From Pseudomonadota bacterium (GTDB lineage Bacteria > Desulfobacterota > Desulfobacteria > Desulfobacterales > Desulfobacteraceae), in assembly GCA_018812385.1 (NCBI GenBank), contig JAHJDU010000591.1, forward strand, positions 1 to 8,622: 8,622 nucleotides of DNA, in the 5' to 3' direction. Positions 1 through 6,043 of this stretch are shown piece by piece. The translations under genes were made by a program, and so were the position numbers. Position 1 is the stretch's first letter; every line of letters starts with the position of its first letter. The notes beneath the pieces are model-generated. The model saw only the letters and a list, made by a program, of their open reading frames with translations. It did not search any database and was not told the DNA's origin.

Positions 1-60
1 GAACTCAAATTGATATTCAGCTGCCCTTGAATATACAATAATAATACTATACCCCACCAT
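1..60 (-). CDS. Possible start of a gene downstream of aroB (partial)
   Basis: An ATG at 60-58 opens a frame that runs without a stop to the left edge (20 codons, reading MVGYSIIIVYSRAAEYQFEF). It lies 22 bases after the aroB stop on the same strand, which is operon-like spacing. There is no good SD: the bases just upstream are AT-rich with a CTCTTT stretch. Twenty open codons can arise by chance, and I recognise no family. No terminator hairpin is visible between aroB and this frame, so read-through is plausible. Treat it as a candidate only. Confidence 0.22.
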   Translation of the reverse strand, partial: MVGYSIIIVYSRAAEYQFEF

Positions 61-82
61 TTTTTTAAAGAGATTAAATTTG

Positions 83-1147
83 TTATCCGCAGATTTCTTT
101 CTTGCCTTGTCTTTCTCCAATAAAGACCGAAGCTATGAAGGTATTCATTTCATCAAAGCTGATTTTTTCAACCCTTGCTTTTCCAATTTGTTCAAGGAAA
201 ATGTAAAAAAGATCGCTGCCCTGCTTTTTTTTGTCTTTACCGGCTGCGCGGATAATCTCTTTTGCATTATACTCAAGTGCTGTAGGAAGGTTAAGATCAG
301 TTAAAAGAGAACAGATTCTTGAAACGTCTTTCTGGTTTATCAGATGCCTTGCTTGTGAAAATTTGGCAGCAGCAACCATTCCCATGGCAACAGCTCTGCC
401 GTGTCCTGCTTTTTCAATTTTTTCAATGGCGTGGCCAATGGTGTGGCCGAAATTAAGCTTTCTTCTTTCATTGGACTCTTTTTCATCTTTTTGGACCACT
501 TGTGATTTGATTTTTACGGAATCTGTGACAAGCCTGAAAATGGTATCATAATCAAGAGCAAGGGCTTTTTGTTTGTTTTTTTCAATAAAAGCAAACATGT
601 CTGCATCTGAAATCAGTGCGTGTTTGACGATTTCGGCAAGACCATTTGAAATTTCTTTTTTGGGCAGGGTGTTTAAAAGATCAAGATCACAAATGACAAA
701 TTCGGGCTGGTTAAAAACGCCAATCATATTTTTATAGGAATCCAGATTAACCCCATTTTTTCCGCCTACACTGGCATCCACCTGGGACAAAAGAGAGGTG
801 GACACAAACCCGAAGTTTACCCCTCTTAGAAAGGTGGAGGCTGCAAATCCTGCAATATCACAGACAATGCCACCGCCGATTCCTACAATAAAGCTTGAGC
901 GATCACAGGAAAAATGGATAAGTTTTTTTAATATGGTTTCAATAGTGGCAAGGGTTTTAATACCTTCTCCAGTTCCAATGGTGATGACTGGAACGTTTGG
1001 AAATTCTTTTTGATAATATTTTTTTATATTTTCATCTGTGATGATAATGGCTTGGGAGTCAGGCAGATAATTTTCCAGGTTTTTCAGGCGCTCTCCCACA
1101 TAAATGGAAGAATGCCCATATCCACCATTAATATGGAATGTCTTCAT
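83..1147 (-). CDS. aroB: 3-dehydroquinate synthase
   Basis: Converts DAHP to 3-dehydroquinate, the second step of the shikimate pathway, in the cytosol; the family uses NAD+ and a divalent metal. The 354 aa length is normal. Visible motifs are the glycine-rich NAD-binding stretch GIGGGIVCDIAGFAAS (89-104), STSLLSQVDASVGGKNGVN (116-134) with K130, GLAEIVKHALI (169-179), RRKLNFGHTIGHA (228-240) and GHGRAVAMGM (248-257). By family comparison the metal ligands are E172, H235 and H249. The last motif reads HGR where most homologues have HGE. The ATG at 1147 overlaps the aroF stop in an ATGA junction and has no good SD of its own, so translation probably depends on coupling to aroF. The identification is secure. 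Confidence 0.97.
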   Translation of the reverse strand: MKTFHINGGYGHSSIYVGERLKNLENYLPDSQAIIITDENIKKYYQKEFPNVPVITIGTGEGIKTLATIETILKKLIHFSCDRSSFIVGIGGGIVCDIAGFAASTFLRGVNFGFVSTSLLSQVDASVGGKNGVNLDSYKNMIGVFNQPEFVICDLDLLNTLPKKEISNGLAEIVKHALISDADMFAFIEKNKQKALALDYDTIFRLVTDSVKIKSQVVQKDEKESNERRKLNFGHTIGHAIEKIEKAGHGRAVAMGMVAAAKFSQARHLINQKDVSRICSLLTDLNLPTALEYNAKEIIRAAGKDKKKQGSDLFYIFLEQIGKARVEKISFDEMNTFIASVFIGERQGKKEICG

Positions 1148-1965
1148 TGTTTTTTACCGATAATTGCATGGATGGCGGTCATTTTTTCCATAGCGGTAAA
1201 AAACTGATCTGGATATAAGGACTGTGCGCCATCGCTCAGAGCTTCTTCCGGATGATTGTGAACTTCAATCATCACTCCATCCGCACCTAAAGCTGCTGAA
1301 GCATAAGCAAGGGATATGATCTGATCCCTGATGCCGGCTGCATGGCTGGGATCAACAATGACGGGGAGGTGGCTTTCTTTTTTAACTGCCGGCACAACAG
1401 AAAAATCCAAGGTGTTTCTGCTGTGTCTTACAAAGGTTCTTATCCCTCTTTCACAAAGAATGACATTGGTATTGCCTTGTTCCAGGATATATTCAGCTGC
1501 CATGAGCCATTCGGAAAGAGTGGCAGACATCCCTCTTTTTAAAATAACAGGTCTGTCAGAATTTCCAGCGCGTCTTAAAAGACTGAAATTCTGCATGTTT
1601 CGACTACCGATCTGGATAACATCAGCATATTCTTCAACAAGATCAAAAGTTTCAACATCCATAGCTTCCGTTGCAATGGGTAATCCGGTTTCTTCCCGCA
1701 CTTTTGCTAAAAAGATGAGGCCTTTTTTCCCAAGCCCCTGGAAAGAATATGGAGAAGTCCTTGGCTTAAAAGCCCCTCCTCTGAATACTTTTGCACCGGC
1801 ATTTTTAACAGAGTTTGCAATAGATAGAACCTGTTTTTCGCTTTCCACGGCACAGGGGCCGGCAATTACAGGAAAGCTACCATTGCCGAAAACAGCATCG
1901 CCAACTTTTATGTGGGTGTTTTCCTGCTGAAACTCCCGGCCGACAAGTTTATATGATTTTGTCAC
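1144..1965 (-). CDS. aroF: 3-deoxy-7-phosphoheptulonate (DAHP) synthase, type I-beta, catalytic domain only
   Basis: Condenses phosphoenolpyruvate and erythrose 4-phosphate to DAHP, the committed step of aromatic biosynthesis. The 273 aa are a single TIM barrel: IAGPCAVES (34-42), RGGAFKPRTSPYSFQG (62-77), IQIGSRNMQNF (117-127), LKRGMSATLSE (142-152), LCERGIRTF (170-178) and VDPSHAAG (204-211). Metal ligands inferred from Thermotoga-type enzymes are C38, H208, E234 and D245, and the spacing between them fits. The Thermotoga-type N-terminal ferredoxin-like regulatory domain (about 65 residues) is absent, and no ACT or chorismate mutase domain is present. The only possible start is the GTG at 1965: an in-frame TGA lies at 1992-1990, and AGAGG (1978-1974) sits 8 bases upstream. 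The symbol could equally be aroG or aroA in other naming schemes. Confidence 0.96.
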   Translation of the reverse strand: MTKSYKLVGREFQQENTHIKVGDAVFGNGSFPVIAGPCAVESEKQVLSIANSVKNAGAKVFRGGAFKPRTSPYSFQGLGKKGLIFLAKVREETGLPIATEAMDVETFDLVEEYADVIQIGSRNMQNFSLLRRAGNSDRPVILKRGMSATLSEWLMAAEYILEQGNTNVILCERGIRTFVRHSRNTLDFSVVPAVKKESHLPVIVDPSHAAGIRDQIISLAYASAALGADGVMIEVHNHPEEALSDGAQSLYPDQFFTAMEKMTAIHAIIGKKQ

Positions 1966-2005
1966 CGGAATAACCTCTATATATTTTTTTCATTAATGCT
2001 AACAT
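1949..2005 (-). CDS. Short upstream ORF (putative leader peptide) overlapping the aroF start
   Basis: On the minus strand a full GGAGG (2016-2012) lies 6 bases before an ATG at 2005. The frame reads MLALMKKIYRGYSGDKII and stops with TAA at 1951-1949, 17 bases inside aroF and in a different frame. The SD is stronger than aroF's own AGAGG, which lies inside this ORF. The arrangement suits a leader peptide whose translation and termination affect aroF initiation. It holds two Tyr codons but no Phe or Trp, so classical aromatic attenuation is not obvious. Both the SD and the frame are seen directly; the regulatory role is inference. The ORF is short enough that chance is possible. Confidence 0.4.
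   Translation of the reverse strand: MLALMKKIYRGYSGDKII
1974..1978 (-). promoter_or_regulatory. Ribosome binding site of aroF (supports GTG start)
   Basis: AGAGG on the minus strand, 8 bases before the GTG at 1965. With the in-frame stop just upstream (1992-1990), it fixes GTG as the aroF start. It lies inside the short upstream ORF, so ribosomes translating that ORF would cover it. Confidence 0.7.
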
Positions 2006-2048
2006 TGTTTTCCTCCAGTTGATTATGTATCAGTATTCAGTCTTTTGA

Positions 2049-2093
2049 GCAATGAAAAAGGCGGTAATGTTTGTTTTCAGCCTTTTTTATTGC
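2049..2093. repeat. 14-bp inverted repeat in the aroF / response-regulator divergent region
   Basis: Arms GCAATGAAAAAGGC (2049-2062) and GCCTTTTTTATTGC (2080-2093) flank a 17-base loop. In plus-strand RNA all 14 positions pair, one as a G-U wobble (G2054 with T2088). In minus-strand RNA that pair becomes a C-A mismatch. The A-tract/T-tract outer stem with a GGC/GCC core resembles a weak bidirectional intrinsic terminator, but few G-C pairs stabilise it and no separate U-tract follows. It lies upstream of the aroF leader ORF on one strand and upstream of the predicted response-regulator promoter on the other. It could also be a protein-binding site. Confidence 0.5.
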
Positions 2094-2121
2094 GGGTTAG
2101 GCTTCTTTTTTAAAAATAGGA

Positions 2122-2147
2122 ATTATAGGGGGAGAGACAAATATCAA
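2122..2147 (-). promoter_or_regulatory. Weak candidate promoter for aroF
   Basis: On the minus strand a perfect TATAAT lies at 2127-2122, with TTGATA at 2147-2142. The spacer is only 14 bases, shorter than usual for sigma70. If used, the aroF transcript would begin near 2115, giving a leader of about 150 bases that contains the inverted repeat and the short upstream ORF. A second -10-like CATAAT at 2027-2022 would start transcripts almost on the leader-ORF SD, which would exclude that ORF. The choice cannot be made from sequence alone. Confidence 0.25.
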
Positions 2148-2154
2148 TTATTGT

Positions 2155-2183
2155 TTGATTTTAATGGATTAGCAGGATACAAT
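2155..2183 (+). promoter_or_regulatory. Predicted sigma70-type promoter of the response regulator gene
   Basis: TTGATT (2155-2160), a 17-base spacer, and TACAAT (2178-2183) predict a transcription start near 2190. That places the TTG at 2185 upstream of the transcript and favours the ATG at 2218, with an untranslated leader of about 28 bases. A dyad (2182-2198) overlaps the -10 and the start site. Confidence 0.5.
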
Positions 2184-2198
2184 TTTGTCCAACAAAAT
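2182..2198. promoter_or_regulatory. Dyad (possible operator) at the response-regulator start site
   Basis: ATTTTGT-CCA-ACAAAAT is a perfect inverted repeat with 7-base arms and a 3-base spacer. It covers the end of the predicted -10 and the predicted start site, where a bound protein would block transcription. Autoregulation by the adjacent response regulator is one possibility, but the binding protein cannot be named. Confidence 0.4.
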
Positions 2199-2217
2199 AA
2201 AATCATCAGTGGGGAAT

Positions 2218-2868
2218 ATGAAAACCAGGGTAATCATAGCAGATGATCATGCCATTATTAGAGAAGGATTGAAAAGTCTTTTTGAAAAAAAGGGGATGGA
2301 TGTCATTGCGATTGCCAAGAATGGCCGTGAAGCCGTAGATTTTGCAATAAGGTATCAGCCTGATATTGTGCTGATGGATATTTCAATGCCGGATCTCAAT
2401 GGCGTGGAAGCCACTGCAGTCATCCGTAAGAAAGTTCCAAAAACCAAGGTTATTGCTCTTTCCATGCATTCCAATAAAAAAATTGTAGATAAAATGATTG
2501 CATCCGGTGCATCAGGATACGTTCTAAAAGAAAGAGCCTTTGATGAATTGTATAATGCCGTACAGGAAGTCAACAAAGGGAATTTTTATTTAACGCCCTC
2601 CATTGCCGGGATGTATGTCGACAGCCAGGGAAATACAATTAAATTCAGTGGCGACATACTAAAATTCAATAAAATTTCAAAAAAAGAACGCCAGGTTCTT
2701 CAGCAGGTTGCAGAAGGAAAAAAAACCAGGGAGATTGCTGAAAAACTTGACGTCAGTATCAAAACGATAGAATCCCACCGTAGAAGTATCATGAAAAAAC
2801 TCAATATTTTCAGTATTGCAGGCCTCACAAAATTTGCAATTAAAGAAGGAATTGTTTTCCTGGAGTAA
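2218..2868 (+). CDS. NarL/LuxR-family two-component response regulator
   Basis: A DNA-binding transcription factor expected to be switched by phosphorylation. From the ATG at 2218 it is 216 aa. The receiver domain (about 3-120) has the acidic pair D9-D10, phospho-acceptor D54 in VLMDISMPDLNG, S82 and K104. A linker leads to a LuxR-type helix-turn-helix (about 152-210) with SKKERQVLQQVAEGKKTREI and SIKTIESHRRSIMKKL. The start MKTRVIIADDH fits the family. A TTG at 2185 with AGGA 7 bases upstream would add 11 residues, but it lies on the predicted -10 and start-site region. The ATG's GGGGA is only 2 bases away, so neither SD is ideal. The hybrid kinase follows on the same strand and is a likely, unproven partner. 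Target genes are unknown. Confidence 0.93.
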   Translation: MKTRVIIADDHAIIREGLKSLFEKKGMDVIAIAKNGREAVDFAIRYQPDIVLMDISMPDLNGVEATAVIRKKVPKTKVIALSMHSNKKIVDKMIASGASGYVLKERAFDELYNAVQEVNKGNFYLTPSIAGMYVDSQGNTIKFSGDILKFNKISKKERQVLQQVAEGKKTREIAEKLDVSIKTIESHRRSIMKKLNIFSIAGLTKFAIKEGIVFLE

Positions 2869-2894
2869 AAAAACGCTATTTTTTTTCAAAATTC

Positions 2895-2906
2895 AGGGTT
2901 TACCCT
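2895..2906. promoter_or_regulatory. Short dyad just upstream of the kinase -35 box
   Basis: AGGGT-TT-ACCCT, with 5-base arms, ends two bases before the predicted -35 of the kinase promoter. That position suits an activator or repressor. As RNA it would be a poor hairpin, and no T-run follows it on the plus strand, so it is unlikely to be a terminator. It is short enough to be chance. Confidence 0.25.
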
Positions 2907-2908
2907 AA

Positions 2909-2937
2909 TTGAAATACTCTGGTATTTTTATTATATT
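2909..2937 (+). promoter_or_regulatory. Predicted sigma70-type promoter of the hybrid kinase gene
   Basis: TTGAAA (2909-2914), a 17-base spacer and TATATT (2932-2937) predict a start near 2944, about 50 bases before the chosen ATG. The kinase may therefore be expressed independently of the upstream response regulator, although no strong terminator separates the two genes. Confidence 0.5.
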
Positions 2938-2993
2938 AATGCTTTATCTGGGTGAATACCTAAGATTAATTGAGTTTAAGAGAAGGTATACCA

Positions 2994-4139
2994 ATGGAGC
3001 ATGTTCAATTAAAAAATGAGGCCCCTGATGCGGCGGAAGCTCTTACTGGCGGAATCGCCCATGATTTTAATACTCTTTTAGCAACAATTAAAGACAGAGC
3101 ATCGCTGATGATGAAGCGTGTAAAATCGTCTGATCCACTTTATCGAGACATTAAGGAAATCATCCGTTGTATTGATAAAGGATCTGAAATGGCGAATTTA
3201 TTGCTTTGTTTCGCAAAAATGAATGAATACTATACAAGCTCCATTGATATAAACCGGCTGGTTAAAAACGCCGTGGAAAACCTTGATATCAAGGGCAAGA
3301 AAATTGTTCTGGATATGGATCTTGACCCAAAAGCCCTGATTGTTGAAGCTGATCCTGATAAAATTAACCAGGTATTGATGAGTATTATAGATAATGCATT
3401 GCATGCCATGCCAAAAGGCGGAAAGCTTTCCATTGTAACTGAATCAGCAGTTATTTTAAACGGAACTGCAGCTGCTTACGGGCTGCATACAGGATTTTTT
3501 GTAAAAATTACCATAATAGATACGGGGATCGGAATGAAAAAAGAGGTATTGGAGAGTATTTTCAAGCCTTTTTATTCTGCAGACCATGGCCGCCCTTCTG
3601 AGAAAAAAGGACTGGGGTTAACATTTGCAAGGGAAATCGTTGAGAATCATAATGGGGTCATTGATGTATGGAGTTCTCCAAACACTGGAACTTCTTTTTC
3701 CATTATTTTACCTTTAAAGGAAACCACAGAAGACCTTGCTATCACGGCAGGAAATGAAAAGCTGGGTTTATGGATGGAATCCGTACTTTTAGTGGATGAT
3801 GATGAAAAAATTCTAACGATCGGGCGCAAATTCTGCAAATCTTTGGGGTATAGTGTTATAACTGCTGCTTCCGGTAAAAAGGCGCTTCACATTTATAAAA
3901 AGAAAAAAGACAGAATCAGCCTTGTTATTCTTGATATGATCATGCCGGAGATGAATGGGCTTGACACATTTTTGGAACTTAAAAAAATAAATCCTGATAT
4001 TAAGGTGCTGCTTTCAACGGGTTATTCCATTGATGAAAAGGCTCAGGAGATGCTCAGGCAAGGATGCAAAGGTTATCTTTTAAAACCTTATAATGCCATT
4101 GAATTGTCGCATAAATTAAGAGAAATTTTATTCTTGTAA
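2994..4139 (+). CDS. Sensor-less hybrid histidine kinase (HisKA - HATPase - receiver)
   Basis: A predicted soluble kinase of 381 aa with no signal peptide, membrane segment or PAS/GAF domain. In order: the H-box GGIAHDFNTLL with phospho-acceptor H23 and T27 at the H+4 (phosphatase) position; the HATPase domain with N-box QVLMSIIDNALHAM (N134), G1 box DTGIGM (176-181), F-box IFKPFY (189-194) and G2 box GLGL (206-209); and a receiver (about 262-380) with D268-D270, phospho-acceptor D314 in LVILDMIMPEMNG, T342 and K364. The ATG at 2994 has AAGG (2983-2986) 7 bases upstream and is preferred to a TTG at 2970. Homology starts only about 20 residues before the active His, where relatives usually carry PAS domains. 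The likely phosphate flow is His to its own receiver. Any transfer to the neighbouring regulator is inference, and no Hpt protein is visible. Confidence 0.92.
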   Translation: MEHVQLKNEAPDAAEALTGGIAHDFNTLLATIKDRASLMMKRVKSSDPLYRDIKEIIRCIDKGSEMANLLLCFAKMNEYYTSSIDINRLVKNAVENLDIKGKKIVLDMDLDPKALIVEADPDKINQVLMSIIDNALHAMPKGGKLSIVTESAVILNGTAAAYGLHTGFFVKITIIDTGIGMKKEVLESIFKPFYSADHGRPSEKKGLGLTFAREIVENHNGVIDVWSSPNTGTSFSIILPLKETTEDLAITAGNEKLGLWMESVLLVDDDEKILTIGRKFCKSLGYSVITAASGKKALHIYKKKKDRISLVILDMIMPEMNGLDTFLELKKINPDIKVLLSTGYSIDEKAQEMLRQGCKGYLLKPYNAIELSHKLREILFL

Positions 4140-4196
4140 ATTTTCTAAAGTCCCTTCAGGCAGTGGTTCTCAGGCTTGCCCGCCTTGAATTCTCTC

Positions 4197-4238
4197 AAAG
4201 CACCAGAACAAGAGGCCGCAGGCTTGTTTTGGTGCTTT
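4197..4238 (+). terminator. Strong stem-loop terminator between the convergent genes
   Basis: Arms AAAGCACCAGAACAAG (4197-4212) and CTTGTTTTGGTGCTTT (4223-4238) form a 16-bp stem with a 10-base loop; one pair is G-U in plus-strand RNA. GATTTTTA follows, giving a U-rich tail on the plus strand for the kinase transcript, which ends 58 bases earlier. On the minus strand one pair becomes a C-A mismatch and the U-tail is short, so it would act less well for aspS. Part of the stem could still stop both transcripts. Confidence 0.75.
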
Positions 4239-4255
4239 GATTTTTATAAAAATCC

Positions 4256-6043
4256 TTATTCTTCTATTTTGGATATTTTGATTGCAAGTTCCTGAAGTTG
4301 TGCTGTTGATGCTTTTGAGGGCGCGTCAGTCAAAAGACAGGTTGCTTTCTGTGTTTTTGGAAATGCAATGACGTTTCTGATGGAATCTTCGCGGCATACA
4401 AGCATCATAAGCCGGTCCAGTCCGAAAGCGATTCCACCGTGGGGCGGCGCCCCAGAGGACAGGGCATTTAAAAGAAATCCAAATTTTTCATAGGCTTCGG
4501 TTTCATCAATTCCAAGGCAGTTTAATACTTTTTCCTGAAGTTCTGTGGAATGAATACGAATACTTCCGCCACCGATTTCAATTCCGTTCAACACCAGGTC
4601 ATAGGCCCTTGATTTGACGGCAAGAGGATCAAAAGAAAGTTTTTCAATATCTTCCTCAAGGGGTGCGGTAAAAGGATGATGCAGGGCCTGATAGCGTTTT
4701 TCTGTTTCATCATAATCCAGCAGCGGAAAATGGGTCACCCAGGTAAATTCATAGGTGTCATCCAAAATCAGTCCAAGCCGTCTTGCCAGTTCATTTCTCA
4801 GCTGGCCAAGGGCCTCATTGGTGATTTTTGGCTGGTCTGCCACAAAGAAAACAATATCCCCGGGTTCAAGGTCAAGGCGCTTCCTTAAAGCATCTTTTTC
4901 CTGGTCTGTAAAGAATTTGGCAATGGGAGACTGCCATTCATTTTCTTTGATCTTTATCCAGGCAAGACCCTTTGCTTTATAAACAGCTGCAAAAGCAGTG
5001 AGCTCGTCAATCTGTTTTCTGGTAAAAGAGGAACATCCCTTTGCATTAATGGCTTTAACAAGACCGCCATTTTTTACTACATTTGCAAACACTTTGAATC
5101 CGGCATCTTTTACAATATCGGAGACGTCACACAATTCCAGGCCAAATCTTAAGTCTGGCCTGTCCAGACCAAATTTTGACATGGCTTCATCATAGGTGAT
5201 CTTAGGAAAAGGGATGACAAGGTCAATATCAAGTACTTTTTTGAAAATAGCGACAATCATGCCTTCTGCGATTTCCATAACCCCCTGTTCATTAATGAAA
5301 GAAAGCTCCATATCTATCTGGGTAAACTCGGGCTGTCGGTCTGCTCTTAAGTCTTCGTCCCTGAAACATTTGACAATCTGGTAATACCTATCAAATCCTG
5401 CAATCATTAATAATTGTTTAAAAAGCTGGGGAGATTGTGGGAGTGCATAAAAGTTACCCGGGTTGACCCTGGACGGAACCAGGTAATCCCTTGCACCCTC
5501 AGGTGTACTTTTGGTTAAAAAGGGTGTTTCAATATCCACAAACCCTTTATTGTCAAGATAGTTCCTTACCGCCATTGTGGCCTTATGTCTTGCCAGAAGA
5601 TTGTTTTTCAGCTGGGGCCGTCTTAAATCCAGATATCTGTATTGCAACCTAATGGATTCCGATGCTTCCACCCGGTCGTCAATGGGGAATGCCGGGGTTT
5701 TGGCCCTGGAAAAAATACTCAGTTCGTCTATCAACACTTCAATGGCACCGGTTTTCATATTCGGGTTGAGCATATCATCGGGGCGGGAAATAACTTTTCC
5801 TTTAACACCAAGGACATATTCGTTCCTGATTTCCTGGGCCTTTTCATGAACTGCTTTTGAATTTTCCGGGTTAAAAACAATCTGGGTGATACCTTCTTTG
5901 TCCCTTAAATCTATAAAGATTACCCCTCCATGGTCACGGCGGTGCTGGACCCAGCCCATTAAAACAACTTCCTTATTAATATCCGTGTCCCTTAACTGGC
6001 AACAATGATGTGTCCTTTTTAAATCTCCTAGTGAATCAGTCAC
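4256..6043 (-). CDS. aspS: Aspartyl-tRNA synthetase, bacterial type (possibly non-discriminating)
   Basis: A class II synthetase that charges tRNA(Asp) with aspartate; 595 aa, the normal bacterial length. The N-terminal OB-fold anticodon domain (about 10-112) includes GWVQHRRDHGG. The catalytic core has TPFLTKSTPEGARDYLVPSR (173-192), QSPQLFKQLLM (203-213), motif 2 FRDEDLRADRQPEFTQID (227-244) and motif 3 GGIAFGLDRLMML (536-548). The bacterial insertion domain lies at about 290-420. H38 sits where the discriminating E. coli enzyme has Leu30 and where non-discriminating Pseudomonas-type enzymes have His, so Asp-tRNA(Asn) may also be made. The start is GTG at 6043, with AGAGG (6057-6053) 9 bases upstream. 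It overlaps hisS by 8 bases and is probably co-transcribed with it. Confidence 0.97.
   Translation of the reverse strand: MTDSLGDLKRTHHCCQLRDTDINKEVVLMGWVQHRRDHGGVIFIDLRDKEGITQIVFNPENSKAVHEKAQEIRNEYVLGVKGKVISRPDDMLNPNMKTGAIEVLIDELSIFSRAKTPAFPIDDRVEASESIRLQYRYLDLRRPQLKNNLLARHKATMAVRNYLDNKGFVDIETPFLTKSTPEGARDYLVPSRVNPGNFYALPQSPQLFKQLLMIAGFDRYYQIVKCFRDEDLRADRQPEFTQIDMELSFINEQGVMEIAEGMIVAIFKKVLDIDLVIPFPKITYDEAMSKFGLDRPDLRFGLELCDVSDIVKDAGFKVFANVVKNGGLVKAINAKGCSSFTRKQIDELTAFAAVYKAKGLAWIKIKENEWQSPIAKFFTDQEKDALRKRLDLEPGDIVFFVADQPKITNEALGQLRNELARRLGLILDDTYEFTWVTHFPLLDYDETEKRYQALHHPFTAPLEEDIEKLSFDPLAVKSRAYDLVLNGIEIGGGSIRIHSTELQEKVLNCLGIDETEAYEKFGFLLNALSSGAPPHGGIAFGLDRLMMLVCREDSIRNVIAFPKTQKATCLLTDAPSKASTAQLQELAIKISKIEE

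Noticed and set aside
1331..1930. Plus-strand ORF of 199 codons
   Set aside because: It is antisense to aroF, whose motifs are all intact; this is a shadow of its codon use.
2185..2217. N-terminal extension of the response regulator from TTG at 2185 (AGGA 7 bases upstream)
   Set aside because: The TTG lies at the predicted -10/start-site region and the added residues precede the normal family start. It is kept as an alternative, because the SD of the ATG at 2218 is not ideal.
2052..2246. Plus-strand ORF of 64 codons starting with a signal-peptide-like MKKAVMFVF stretch
   Set aside because: It has no SD, begins inside the left arm of the inverted repeat, runs through the predicted promoter and overlaps the response regulator start in another frame.
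2867..2886. A7-CGCTA-T8 stretch after the response regulator as a terminator
   Set aside because: The stem would be A-U pairs only and too weak for a convincing intrinsic terminator.
2970..2993. TTG start adding 8 residues to the hybrid kinase
   Set aside because: Weak SD; the ATG at 2994 has AAGG at 7-base spacing.
4239..4254. Perfect 16-base palindrome GATTTTTATAAAAATC beside the terminator
   Set aside because: It is almost wholly A/T and overlaps the U-tail of the terminator, so chance or terminator sequence explains it. It has no room for a hairpin loop without losing central pairs.
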